Positions 1-8,407 of a stretch of 12,670 nucleotides of DNA are shown piece after piece. The stretch lies in the NCBI GenBank assembly GCA_016195115.1, contig JACQAI010000344.1:1-12670 (forward strand), in the 5' to 3' direction. This DNA comes from Pseudomonadota bacterium (GTDB lineage Bacteria > Pseudomonadota > Alphaproteobacteria > Elsterales > Elsteraceae). Both the position numbers and the translations under genes were made by a program. The notes beneath the pieces were generated by a model. That model worked only from the letters and a program-made list of their open reading frames with translations, was not told the DNA's origin and searched no databases. Numbering within the stretch: position 1 is the first letter of the stretch; each line of letters opens with the position of its first letter.

Positions 1-412
1 GGTACTTGTACTTGCGCATCTCGGGCAGCGCGATCTGCGCCATGGTCGCCGCCGTGGCCAGGCTCGAGCCGCAGATCGCAGCGAATGCGCCACAGGCACC
101 GATCGTGGCCAGCGCCAGCCCGCCGCGGCGATGGCCGAGCCAGGCGTTGCAGGCGCGATAGAGCGATTCGTTGAGCCCGGCCTCGCCGCCGATGTAGCCC
201 ATCAGCACGAACATGGGGATCACGGACAGATTGTAGGCGAGCCCGGTCTCGTAGGCCGTCTGGCCCAGCAGGGCGAGGGCGGCATTGGCGTCGATCAAAA
301 ACAGCGTGCCGAGGAGGCCGCTGAGGCCCATTGCGAAGCCGAGCGCCATGCCGGACGCCAGCAGCACGAACAGCAAGCCAAGGATCAGGATGGCGATGAC
401 CGATTCCGCCAT
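1..412 (-). CDS. TRAP transporter large permease (DctM type), N-terminal part
   Basis: This is the membrane permease of a tripartite ATP-independent periplasmic (TRAP) transporter, which takes up organic acids using an ion gradient. Only the first 137 residues are in the window; the gene runs off the left edge. The protein opens MAESVIAILILGLLFVLLAS, a hydrophobic first helix, followed by a second membrane segment. Family-typical stretches follow: SVIPMFVLMGYI at residues 63-74 and GSSLATAATM at 115-124, leading to ALPEMRKYKY at the cut end, all characteristic of the DctM family. The ATG at 412-410 is chosen because a purine-rich GAGGGCGG lies a few bases upstream on the minus strand and the family begins this way. 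The small permease (DctQ) often precedes DctM, but nothing like it lies directly upstream here, so any partners must lie beyond the left edge. The family call is firm; the substrate is unknown. Confidence 0.93.
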   Translation of the reverse strand, partial: MAESVIAILILGLLFVLLASGMALGFAMGLSGLLGTLFLIDANAALALLGQTAYETGLAYNLSVIPMFVLMGYIGGEAGLNESLYRACNAWLGHRRGGLALATIGACGAFAAICGSSLATAATMAQIALPEMRKYKY

Positions 413-736
413 GGCTCGACCGCCCTCGTTACCGCTTCAGCTCGGACGTCGGTTCGGCGAGCGCGTGCGCGAGATCGCGCGCAGCATGAAACGCGGCTGG
501 ACTCGTGACCGCGTCCGCGCGGACCTCATAGACGATTGCATGAGGCAAGTTGGCTACCGGAACTCCCGCGCGTCCAGGAGCCGACCGGAGCGGCCCGTCC
601 TGAGACCCTGATAGTTGTTTGTGCAACCGTAACTAACCGTTTGTAATATCTGCGCGTTTCGTTTCCCGGGTCAAGCGTCCTTGCCGCTGCGGCTGCGGCG
701 GCTAGAGTGAGGGGATCGCGGCCGCACGAGGATCCC
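413..736. other. Intergenic region between divergent starts
   Basis: This 324-base stretch separates the minus-strand TRAP permease from the plus-strand ThDP enzyme. The part next to the TRAP gene is GC-rich. It has a 65-codon minus-strand open frame (429-626) that ends 16 bases before the TRAP start, but it resembles no protein I know. The clearly less GC-rich part, about 610-660, looks like promoter DNA. It holds a TAATAT at 644-649 and a 6-base direct repeat AACCGT (625-630 and 635-640). I see no RNA gene, mobile element or strong hairpin. The region probably contains divergent promoters for both units. Confidence 0.5.
615..649 (+). promoter_or_regulatory. Candidate promoter for the ThDP enzyme unit
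   Basis: In the AT-richer island upstream of the ThDP enzyme gene there is a -10-like TAATAT at 644-649. Possible -35 elements are TTGTGC at 619-624 (19-base spacer) or TTGTTT at 615-620 (23-base spacer). Both spacers are longer than the sigma-70 optimum, so the assignment is weak. The AACCGT direct repeat (625-630, 635-640) lies between the boxes and could be an operator half-site pair or chance. Transcription would start near 656, giving a leader of about 80 bases. Confidence 0.25.
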
Positions 737-2476
737 ATGGCCAAAGTCCGCATCGAAGCCGAGACCGTCGCCGACGCCTATCTGGCGCTGCTCGCGAAGC
801 GCGGCGTCGACTATCTGTTCGCCAACGCCGGCACCGATTTCGCGCCGATCATCGAGGCGTTCTCCAAGGCCAAGGTGCAGGGCCGCAAGGTGCCGACGCC
901 GATCCTGGTGCCGCACGAGAACGCCGCGGTGTCGATGGCACACGGCTACTGGATGGTCACGGGCCGCATGCAAGCCGCGATGGTCCATGTCGGCCCGGGC
1001 ACCGCCAACAGCCTCAACGCCATCATGAACGCGTCGCGCCAGCGCGTGCCGATCCTGATGACCGCCGGGCGCACGCCGATCAACGAGTCCGGCGTAACGG
1101 CCTCGCGCGACACCTACATCCACTGGGCGCAGGAGCAGTTCGATCAGGGCGCGATGATCCGCGAGTTCGTGAAGTGGGATTATGAGCTGCGCAACGGCAG
1201 CCAGATCGAGACCGTGGTCGATCGCGCGCTGGCGCTGGCGCGCTCGGAGCCGCGCGCGCCCGTCTACCTGATCTTGCCGCGCGAGGTGCTGGCGGGCCCG
1301 CTCGACGGCCTCGAGGTCACCGAGCACGGCATGATGGCGCCGACCGCGCCGCCGCAACCCGACGGCGCCGCGATCGCGCGCGCCGCCGAGCTGCTGTCGC
1401 GCGCGCAGTTTCCCGTGATCATCACCGCCGAGGCCGGCGAGACCAGCGCCGGCGTCGAGGCGCTCGCCGCGCTCGCGGCGCGCCACGCCATCCCGGTGGT
1501 GCAGTATCGCGCGCGCTATCTGTGCCTGCCCGACGACCATCCTATGCATCTCGGCTACGACCCGGGCGCGCTGCTGCGCGAGGCCGATGCCGTGGTGGTG
1601 GTCGAGACCGACGTGCCGTGGATTCCTAACGAGACCCGGCCGGGCGACGACGTGCCGGTGATCCAGATCGGCGTCGACCCGCTCTACGCGCGCTATCCGG
1701 TCCGCGGCTTCCGCGCCGACATCGCGATCGCCGGCAACGTCCCGGCGGCGCTGACGCAGCTCGACTTGGCGCTCGCCAACGGCAAAGGCAAGGGCGAGCT
1801 CGCCAAGAGCCTGTCCGAGCGCGCGGCCAAGGTCGCCGCGCTGCGCAAGACCCAGCGCGCGCGCTGGGCCGAGGCGCGCCAGAAGGCCGAGCAGGACACC
1901 GAGATCCAGCAGACCTGGGCGGGCGCGTGCATCGAACGCATCCGCAGCGACGACGACATCATCGTCAACGAGTACACCCTGGCGCTCGACCAGGTCGCGC
2001 TCAAGCGGCCGGGCTGCTACTTCGGCAATAGCCCGGTCGGCGGCCTCGGCTGGGGCCTTGGGGCGGCGCTCGGCGCCAAGCTGTCGGCGCCCGAGCGCAC
2101 CGTGATCGCGGTGCTCGGCGACGGCTCCTACATGTTCGGCAATCCGACCCCGGCGCACTACGTCAGCGCGGCCAACCAGCTGCCGATCCTCACCGTGGTG
2201 CTCAACAACGCGATGTGGGGCGCGGTCCGGCGCGCCACCACCACCGTCTATCCGACCGGCTACGCGTCGCGCGACAACATGCCGGCGCTGACCTACATCG
2301 AGCCGTCGCCGCAGTTCGAGAAGGTGGTCGAGGCCAGCGGCGGCTACGGCGAGCGCGTCGAGGAGCCGGCGCAGCTGCCTGGCGCGCTCGAGCGCGCCAT
2401 GAAGGCCGTCAAGGTCGAGCGCCGCCAGGCGCTGCTCAACGTCCTGATCAAGCGCAGCACCGCGCGCAGCTCGTGA
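737..2476 (+). CDS. ThDP-requiring enzyme, acetolactate synthase/benzoylformate decarboxylase-like
   Basis: A 579-residue cytoplasmic enzyme of the thiamine-diphosphate family (IlvB-like, COG0028 type), with the usual Pyr, central and PP domains. Glu61 in VPHENAA is the conserved glutamate that activates the ThDP pyrimidine. The Mg-ThDP motif is seen as GDG at 461-463 followed by NN at 490-491. The stretch MVHVGPGTAN puts His84 where benzoylformate decarboxylase has its catalytic His70, and AGTD puts Thr33 near that enzyme's Ser26, whereas acetolactate synthases lack this histidine. The likely chemistry is therefore decarboxylation or carboligation of a 2-oxo acid; the substrate is not determined. 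I chose the ATG at 737 because GAGGAT (728-733) is well spaced before it; a GTG at 707 in the same frame is less likely. It is the first gene of a tight unit, with 23 bases to the binding protein gene. No regulatory ACT subunit (IlvN) gene adjoins, which argues against ordinary branched-chain amino-acid synthesis. Confidence 0.9.
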   Translation: MAKVRIEAETVADAYLALLAKRGVDYLFANAGTDFAPIIEAFSKAKVQGRKVPTPILVPHENAAVSMAHGYWMVTGRMQAAMVHVGPGTANSLNAIMNASRQRVPILMTAGRTPINESGVTASRDTYIHWAQEQFDQGAMIREFVKWDYELRNGSQIETVVDRALALARSEPRAPVYLILPREVLAGPLDGLEVTEHGMMAPTAPPQPDGAAIARAAELLSRAQFPVIITAEAGETSAGVEALAALAARHAIPVVQYRARYLCLPDDHPMHLGYDPGALLREADAVVVVETDVPWIPNETRPGDDVPVIQIGVDPLYARYPVRGFRADIAIAGNVPAALTQLDLALANGKGKGELAKSLSERAAKVAALRKTQRARWAEARQKAEQDTEIQQTWAGACIERIRSDDDIIVNEYTLALDQVALKRPGCYFGNSPVGGLGWGLGAALGAKLSAPERTVIAVLGDGSYMFGNPTPAHYVSAANQLPILTVVLNNAMWGAVRRATTTVYPTGYASRDNMPALTYIEPSPQFEKVVEASGGYGERVEEPAQLPGALERAMKAVKVERRQALLNVLIKRSTARSS

Positions 2477-2499
2477 CTCAAGCCAACCGGAGGGCCGAC

Positions 2500-4020
2500 A
2501 TGCTGAAGCGAGTGGGTGGATTTGCCGTCGTGTTCGCGCTGGCGTTCGCGGGCGGGCCGGCGATAGCGCAGAAATCGGCCGATACCCTGCGCATCGTGTT
2601 CCGCGACGGCGTGCCGAACATCGACCCCTACTACAACTCCCAGCGCACCGGCCTGATCCTCACCCACCAGGCCTTCGATATGCTGGTCCATCGCGACCCC
2701 GAAAGCTTCCAGATCAAGCCGGCGCTGGCGACCGCGTGGCAGCTGGTCGACGCCACCACGCTTGAGTTCACCTTGCGGTCCGGCGTCAAGTTCCACGACG
2801 GTACGACGCTCGGCGCCGACGACGTCGTTTACACGATCAACACGATCGCGAACCCCGACAGCAAGGTCGCGACGCCAACCAACTACTCGTGGATGGATCA
2901 CGCCGAGAAGCTCGACGGCCAGCGCGTGCGCGTGATCATGAAGCGGCCGACGCCGGCGGCGCTGGAGTATTTCGCGCTCGTCATCCCGATCTGGCCCAAG
3001 GCCTATCGCGAGCGCGTCGGCGCCGAGGGCTATGCGCGCGCGCCGGTCGGCGCCGGCCCCTACCGCATCACCAAGGTCGAGACCTCGGCCAAGGTCGAGT
3101 TCGAGCGCTTCGAGGATTATTGGCAAGGCAGCCCCAAGGGCCGTCCGGCGATCAAGCGCCTGGTCGTCCGCTTCGTGCCCGACGCCGCGACCGAGATGAC
3201 CGAGCTGTTGAGCGGCAGCACCGACTGGATCTGGAACCTGAGCCCGGACCAGATGGACGGCGTCAACGCCATGCCGACCCTGCAGGCTGTGCGCAAGGAA
3301 TCGATGCGCGTCGGCTATCTCTCGATCGACGCCGCCGGGCGCAGCGGCGCCGGCAATCCGCTGACCAACCTCAAGGTCCGCCAGGCGATCTGGCATGCCA
3401 TCGACCGCGAGACCATCGCCAAGCAGCTGGTGACCGGCGGCTCGCGCGTACCGCCGGCACCGTGCTTCCCGAGCCAGTTCGGCTGCGACGCCGAGGCGGC
3501 GGTGCGCTACGCCTACGATCCGGGTCGCGCCAAGCAGCTGCTCGCCGAAGCCGGCTTCCCGAACGGTTTCGACACTGAGCTGGTCACCTACGTGCTGCCG
3601 CAGTGGACCGCGTCGGTGCACAGCTACCTGCAGGCGGTCGGCATCCGCGCGCGCGTCAGCCAGCTCCAGGTCGCCGCCGCGATCCAGCGCGCCTGGCGCG
3701 GCGAGAACCCGCTCTATCTCGGCAGCTGGGGCAGCTATTCGGTCAACGACGTGTCCGCGATCCTGCCGTGGGCCTTCACCTTCGGCAACGACGACTACTT
3801 CCGCGATCCCGAGATGAAGCGCTTGGTCGAAGAGGGCGGCGCCACCAACGACGCCGACACGCGGCGCAAGGCCTACGCGGCGGCGATCCATCGCGCTACC
3901 GAGCAGGCCTACTGGCTGCCGCTGCACACCTACGTCACGACCTACGGCTTCGTGAAACAGCTCGACTTCACGCCGTTCGCCGACGAGTTGCCGCGCTACT
4001 ACCTGGCCAAGTGGAAGTAG
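2500..4020 (+). CDS. ABC transporter substrate-binding protein, family 5 (peptide/nickel type)
   Basis: A 506-residue periplasmic solute-binding protein of the DppA/OppA family (SBP_bac_5). Residues 1-23 form a signal peptide: MLKR, then a hydrophobic core, then AIA with likely cleavage before Gln24. Family-typical stretches include LRSGVKFHDG (92-101) with ADDVVYT just after, VGAGPYRITKVE (183-194) and LKVRQAIWHAIDRETI (291-306). Two cysteines at 322 and 329 could form a disulfide, which suits a periplasmic protein. The ATG at 2500 has an excellent Shine-Dalgarno GGAGGG at 2489-2494. An open frame continues upstream of it, inside the ThDP gene, but is only a frame shadow. The gene lies 23 bases behind the ThDP enzyme and 30 bases before the hydrolase. 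Its permeases and ATPases are most likely those of the convergent minus-strand operon at 4793-8535. The family includes many members that bind sugars, opines and other small molecules, so peptides need not be the ligand. Confidence 0.95.
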   Translation: MLKRVGGFAVVFALAFAGGPAIAQKSADTLRIVFRDGVPNIDPYYNSQRTGLILTHQAFDMLVHRDPESFQIKPALATAWQLVDATTLEFTLRSGVKFHDGTTLGADDVVYTINTIANPDSKVATPTNYSWMDHAEKLDGQRVRVIMKRPTPAALEYFALVIPIWPKAYRERVGAEGYARAPVGAGPYRITKVETSAKVEFERFEDYWQGSPKGRPAIKRLVVRFVPDAATEMTELLSGSTDWIWNLSPDQMDGVNAMPTLQAVRKESMRVGYLSIDAAGRSGAGNPLTNLKVRQAIWHAIDRETIAKQLVTGGSRVPPAPCFPSQFGCDAEAAVRYAYDPGRAKQLLAEAGFPNGFDTELVTYVLPQWTASVHSYLQAVGIRARVSQLQVAAAIQRAWRGENPLYLGSWGSYSVNDVSAILPWAFTFGNDDYFRDPEMKRLVEEGGATNDADTRRKAYAAAIHRATEQAYWLPLHTYVTTYGFVKQLDFTPFADELPRYYLAKWK

Positions 4021-4050
4021 CACGGCGCGCACAACGAACCGGGAGGGGAC

Positions 4051-4725
4051 ATGGGCACCAAGATCGGCTTCAAGCGGCCGGATGGCAAAACCGGCGCGGG
4101 CTATCTCGCCAAGCCGGGGCGTGCCAACGCGCCGGGCATCGTCGTCATTCAGGAATGGTGGGGCGTGCAGCCGCAGATCACCGGCATCTGCGACCGCCTG
4201 GCGCTAGCCGGCTACGAAGCGCTGGCGCCCGATCTCTACAACGGCGTGGTCGTGCCCTATCACGACACCGACGCCGCCAACCGCGAGATGACCTCGCTCA
4301 ACTTCCTCGAGGCGACCGACCAGCTGGTGCGCGGCGCGGCGCAGTTCCTGGCGCGCACCGGTGTCAAGGTCGGGCTGACCGGTTTCTGTCTCGGCGGCGC
4401 CGTCACGATCATCGGCGCGGTACGCGTGCCCGAGCTCGCCGCGGGCGTGTGCTTCTACGGCATTCCGCCGAAGGAGGCGGCCGATCCGTCGGCGATCCGC
4501 ATCCCGCTGCAGGGCCATTTCGCCAACGAGGACGACTGGTGCACGCCGCAGGCGGTCGACGCCTTCGAGCAGGCGTCCAAGGCGGCGAAGAAGGACATCG
4601 AGGTGCACCGCTACGCCGCCAAGCACGGCTTCGTCAACGAGCAACGCCCCGAGGTCCACGAGCGCCGCTGCGCCGAGCAGGCCTGGGACCGCATGCTCGG
4701 CTTCTGGGCCAGGCACCTGAAGTAG
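4051..4725 (+). CDS. Dienelactone hydrolase family protein
   Basis: A 224-residue cytoplasmic alpha/beta-hydrolase of the carboxymethylenebutenolidase (ClcD-like) family. Classical members open the dienelactone ring in chlorocatechol and related aromatic degradation. The nucleophile is Cys113 in GFCLGG, the DLH version of the elbow. Glu35 in QEWWG is the glutamate that activates that cysteine, His192 in KHGF is the catalytic histidine, and Asp161 or Asp162 in HFANEDD is the acid. The length fits the family (about 220-240) and all key residues are present, so it looks active. The start is supported by GGAGGGG at 4042-4048. It is the last gene of the ThDP enzyme, binding protein and hydrolase unit. 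Its stop codon (4723-4725) directly precedes the CCAGAA repeat cluster. Many relatives act on other esters or lactones, so the actual substrate is open. Confidence 0.93.
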   Translation: MGTKIGFKRPDGKTGAGYLAKPGRANAPGIVVIQEWWGVQPQITGICDRLALAGYEALAPDLYNGVVVPYHDTDAANREMTSLNFLEATDQLVRGAAQFLARTGVKVGLTGFCLGGAVTIIGAVRVPELAAGVCFYGIPPKEAADPSAIRIPLQGHFANEDDWCTPQAVDAFEQASKAAKKDIEVHRYAAKHGFVNEQRPEVHERRCAEQAWDRMLGFWARHLK

Positions 4726-4792
4726 AAGCCAGAAGGCCAGAATCCAGAAGGCCAGAACGAGGCGAGTCTGGTTTCTGGCTTCTGGTTTCTGG

Positions 4793-4794
<2 letters not shown>
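4726..4794. repeat. CCAGAA/TTCTGG inverted repeat cluster between convergent genes
   Basis: Four CCAGAA units start at 4729, 4737, 4744 and 4752 (spacing 8, 7 and 8). After a 15-base centre there are three inverted TTCTGG units at 4773, 4780 and 4787 (spacing 7 and 7), with a partial TCTGG at 4767. The two halves can pair in several registers as a long imperfect hairpin, best at AGCCAGAA (4728... left edge) with TTCTGGCT at 4787-4794. The stop codon of the hydrolase abuts the left half, and the TAG stop of the minus-strand ATPase (4793-4795) overlaps the end of the right half. The position suggests a two-way terminator or a dispersed intergenic repeat family member. There is no T-run, so classical rho-independent termination is not shown. 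Confidence 0.7.
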
Positions 4795-5769
<975 letters not shown>

Positions 5770-5773
<4 letters not shown>

Positions 5774-6756
5774 GCCGCCGGCTCCAGGCGGACCCAGTCC
5801 GCAGGCAGGCGGCAGAGATAGTCGTGCGTCGCACCGGCGGGGCGACGCGGGACCGCACTGGCGCATTCGGGCGCGGCGTGGCCGCAGCGCGCGCGAAACG
5901 CGCAACCTTGAAAGCCCGGCATCAGGCGCGGCACCACGCCCGGGATGGCGCCGAGCGGCTGGTCGCGCCGCACCTTGCCGGGGACCGGCACGCAGGCGAG
6001 CAGACCGCGCGTGTAGGGGTGGCGCGGCGCGGCAAACAGCGCCGCCGTTGGCGCGCTCTCGACGATCTCGCCGGCGTACATCACCGAGACGCGGTGGGCG
6101 ACCCGCGCGACCAGCCCGAGATCGTGGGTGATCAGCAGGATGCCGAGCCCGAGGTCGCGCTGCAGCCCGGCGAGCAGGCGCAGGATTTGGGCTTGCACGG
6201 TGACGTCGAGCGCCGTCGTCGGCTCGTCGGCGATCAGGAGGTCGGGCTCGCACATCAGCGCCATCGCGATCATGACGCGCTGGCGCAGGCCGCCCGACAG
6301 TTGGTGGGGAAACTGGCCGAGGCGCATGCCGGGCGCCGTGATGCCGACGCGGCCGAGCAGCTCGACCGCGCGGTCGCGCGCGACGGCGCGCGGCGCGCCG
6401 CGGTGGCGGCGCAGCACCTCGATCATCTGCGAGCCGACCGTGTAGGCCGGGTTGAGGCTGGTCGTCGGCTCCTGGAAGATCATCGCCAGGCGGTCGCCGC
6501 GCAGCCGCGCCATCGCGCGGTCGGGCAGCGCGAGCAAGTCTCGGCCGGCGAAACGCAGCCGCTCGGCGGCGCGCCGGCCGCGGCGCGCCAGCAGGTTCAT
6601 GACCGCGAGCGCGAGCACCGACTTGCCGCAACCCGACTCGCCGACCAGGCAATGGACCTCGCCGCGCGCCACCGTCAGCGAGGCGCCGCGCACCGCGGCG
6701 ACCTCGTCGCCGAACTCGACGCGCAGGCGGTCGACCTCGAGCAGCGCCTCGGTCAT
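5770..6756 (-). CDS. ABC transporter ATP-binding protein, DppD/OppD type
   Basis: A 328-residue ATPase, the first of the two in this importer operon. It shows Walker A GESGCGKS at 39-46, Q-loop Gln95 in IFQEPTTSLNP, signature LSGGLRQRV at 153-161, Walker B LLIADEPTTALD with Asp177 and Glu178, and H-loop His211 in THD. The signature LSGGLRQR, rather than LSGGQRQR, is usual for the DppD/OppD member. HPYTRGLLACVP and the cysteine-bearing GCAFRARC belong to the C-terminal oligopeptide/dipeptide domain. The start is fixed by the ATGA overlap with the stop of the upstream permease gene (6753-6756). The same overlap recurs at its own end with the DppF-type gene. A heterodimeric ATPase with the next protein is expected. 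The motifs are complete. Confidence 0.96.
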
Positions 6757-7637
6757 GGGTCGGCGCGCGCGCCGAGCAGGTCGCGCAGCCCGTCGCCCAG
6801 CAGGTTGATGCCGAACACCAGCACGAACAGCGCGACCCCGGGGATCATGATCACCCACGGGGTGAAGAACATGTAGCCCTTGGCCTCGGCGATCATCAGG
6901 CCCCACGACGGCAGCGGCGGCGGCACGCCGAGGCCGAGGAACGACAGCGCCGCCTCGAGCAGGATCGCGAGCGCCATCTCGAGCGTCGCGACCACGGCGA
7001 GGTGGCTGGCGATGTTGGGCAGCACCTCGCGCAATAGGATATGGACACGCGAACAGCCGGCGCACCACGCGGCGGCGACGTAGTCGAGCTGGCGCACCTG
7101 CATGGTGGTGCTGCGCGCGACCACGGCGAAGCGGTCCCACAGCAGCAGGCCGAGGGTAAGCGCGAGCAGGGACAGGCTGGAGCCGAACAGCCCGACCACG
7201 GCGAGCGCGACCAGCACCACCGGGATCGACAGCCGGGTCGTGATCGCGAACAGCACGGCGTCGTCGACCCGGCCGCCGGCATAGCCGCCGACCACGCCGA
7301 GTGTGATGCCGATCAGGCCGGAGGTCACCACGGTGCTGACGCCGATCAGCATCGAGATGCGCGCGCCGTAGATCAGCCGCGACAGGTAGTCGCGACCGAG
7401 CTGGTCGGTGCCGAAGACGTGGATGCCGTCGTAGCCGTCCATCCAGAACGGCGGCAGCAGGCGCTTGGGCAGGTCCTGGGCGAACGGATCGTGCGGCACG
7501 ATCCAGGGCGCCAGCAGCGCGACCAGCACGGCGGCGCCGACGATCACGCCGCCCAGCCCGGTGCCGACCCAGCGGCCGATCCCGCCGGGCAGCCGGCGGC
7601 GGTGCGCCAGGCGGGCCGGCTCGGCGACCGCACTCAT
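6753..7637 (-). CDS. ABC transporter permease, DppC/OppC type
   Basis: A 294-residue inner-membrane permease of the BPD_transp_1 family. The N-terminus is cytoplasmic and basic, the first helix is at about 26-47, and the family hallmark GTDQLGRDYLSRLIYGAR follows at 76-93. The remaining helices lie between about 95 and 285. The EAA-type coupling loop that contacts the ATPases is at about 186-209 (YVAAAWCAGCSRVHILLREVLPN region), and FLGLGVPPPLPSWG follows at 233-246, typical of DppC. The two cysteines in WCAGCS within the coupling loop are unusual, where the family more often has alanine or glycine. The ATG at 7637 overlaps the TGA of the upstream permease as ATGA, and its own TGA overlaps the next ATG in the same way, so the genes are coupled. 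The gene is complete and looks functional. Confidence 0.95.
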   Translation of the reverse strand: MSAVAEPARLAHRRRLPGGIGRWVGTGLGGVIVGAAVLVALLAPWIVPHDPFAQDLPKRLLPPFWMDGYDGIHVFGTDQLGRDYLSRLIYGARISMLIGVSTVVTSGLIGITLGVVGGYAGGRVDDAVLFAITTRLSIPVVLVALAVVGLFGSSLSLLALTLGLLLWDRFAVVARSTTMQVRQLDYVAAAWCAGCSRVHILLREVLPNIASHLAVVATLEMALAILLEAALSFLGLGVPPPLPSWGLMIAEAKGYMFFTPWVIMIPGVALFVLVFGINLLGDGLRDLLGARADP

Positions 7638-8407
7638 GCGCTGCGCAGCCGCGGGTCGAGCACGGCGTTGATCATGTCGGCCAGCAGGGTCAGGCCGACA
7701 TAGATCAGCGCCAGCACCAGCACGACCGCCTGGACGACCGGGAAGTCGTTCTTGCCGATGCTCTCCCAGGCCAGGAAGCCGACGCCGTGCAGCGCAAACA
7801 CGGTCTCGATCACGATCGAGCCGCCGAGCATGAAGCCGAGCTGCACCGTGGCGATCGCGACCACCGGAATGGCGGCGTTGCGCAGTGCGTGCTTGATCAG
7901 GATCGAGCCGCTCGACAGGCCCTTGGCGCGCGCGGTGCGGATGTAGTCCGAGGCCAGCGCCTGGATCATGCCGCTGCGCGTCAGGCGGGTCAGCGCCGGG
8001 ATCGCCGAGAACGCCAGCACGATGCCGGGCATGACGTAGTGCTGCCACGTCCCGGTGCCCGACACCGGCAGCCAGGCGAGCTTGATGCCGAACACGATCA
8101 TGAGGATGAGGCCGAGCCAGAAGCTCGGCATCGCCTGGCCGATCAGCGCCACGACCTGGACGGCGCGGTCGATCGCCGTGCTCTCGCGCACCGCGGCGAG
8201 CACGCCGAGCGGGATCGATACCACGGCGGCGATCGCCAGCCCGACCAGGCCTAAGGTCAGGGTGATGGGCAGCCGCGCGCCGATCAGCTCGGAGACCCGC
8301 TGCTTGAAGAAATAGCTCTCGCCGAAATCGCCGACCGCGGCCTTGGCGACCCAGTTGCCGAACTGCACGATGACGGGTTGGTCGAGGCCGTAGGCGCGGC
8401 GGATCAC
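7634..8407 (-). CDS. ABC transporter permease, DppB/OppB type, lacking its N-terminus in this frame
   Basis: This frame encodes 257 residues of a DppB-type inner-membrane permease, from the GTG at 8407 to the TGA at 7634. Recognisable parts are YGLDQPVIVQFGNWV (6-20), GDFGESYFF (27-34), SFWLGL in a transmembrane helix, and the EAA coupling loop at about 155-181 (YIRTARAKGLSSGSILIKH region). The C-terminus LLADMINAVLDPRLR is typical. The first transmembrane helix is missing from this frame. It is encoded immediately upstream in another frame at 8404-8535, so the gene is split by a frameshift near 8405-8416. The upstream frame ends TGA at 8406-8404, overlapping this GTG as GTGA, so re-initiation is formally possible. 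A family permease needs about 300 residues including that helix. Either the importer is inactivated, or the sequence has an error here. The family call is sure; whether the product works is not. Confidence 0.85.
   Translation of the reverse strand: MIRRAYGLDQPVIVQFGNWVAKAAVGDFGESYFFKQRVSELIGARLPITLTLGLVGLAIAAVVSIPLGVLAAVRESTAIDRAVQVVALIGQAMPSFWLGLILMIVFGIKLAWLPVSGTGTWQHYVMPGIVLAFSAIPALTRLTRSGMIQALASDYIRTARAKGLSSGSILIKHALRNAAIPVVAIATVQLGFMLGGSIVIETVFALHGVGFLAWESIGKNDFPVVQAVVLVLALIYVGLTLLADMINAVLDPRLRSA

Noticed and set aside
429..626. 65-codon minus-strand frame ending 16 bases before the TRAP permease start
   Set aside because: The position would suit a small operon gene, but the sequence matches nothing I know, has no membrane segment (so it is not DctQ), and no ribosome binding site is evident.
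671..2158. 495-codon open frame on the minus strand opposite the ThDP enzyme gene
   Set aside because: It is extremely rich in Arg, Ala, His and Asp with no recognisable motif. This is the usual shadow of a GC-rich gene on the other strand, and the plus-strand protein is clearly real.
2344..4032. 562-codon minus-strand open frame opposite the binding protein gene
   Set aside because: It has the same shadow composition and no domain, and it lies opposite an unmistakable family-5 binding protein.
5774..6652. N-terminal extension of the DppF-type ATPase frame to give a 619-residue fusion
   Set aside because: The extension lies inside the DppD-type ATPase gene in another frame and is Arg/Pro/Ala-rich nonsense. 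The real start is the ATGA overlap at 5773.
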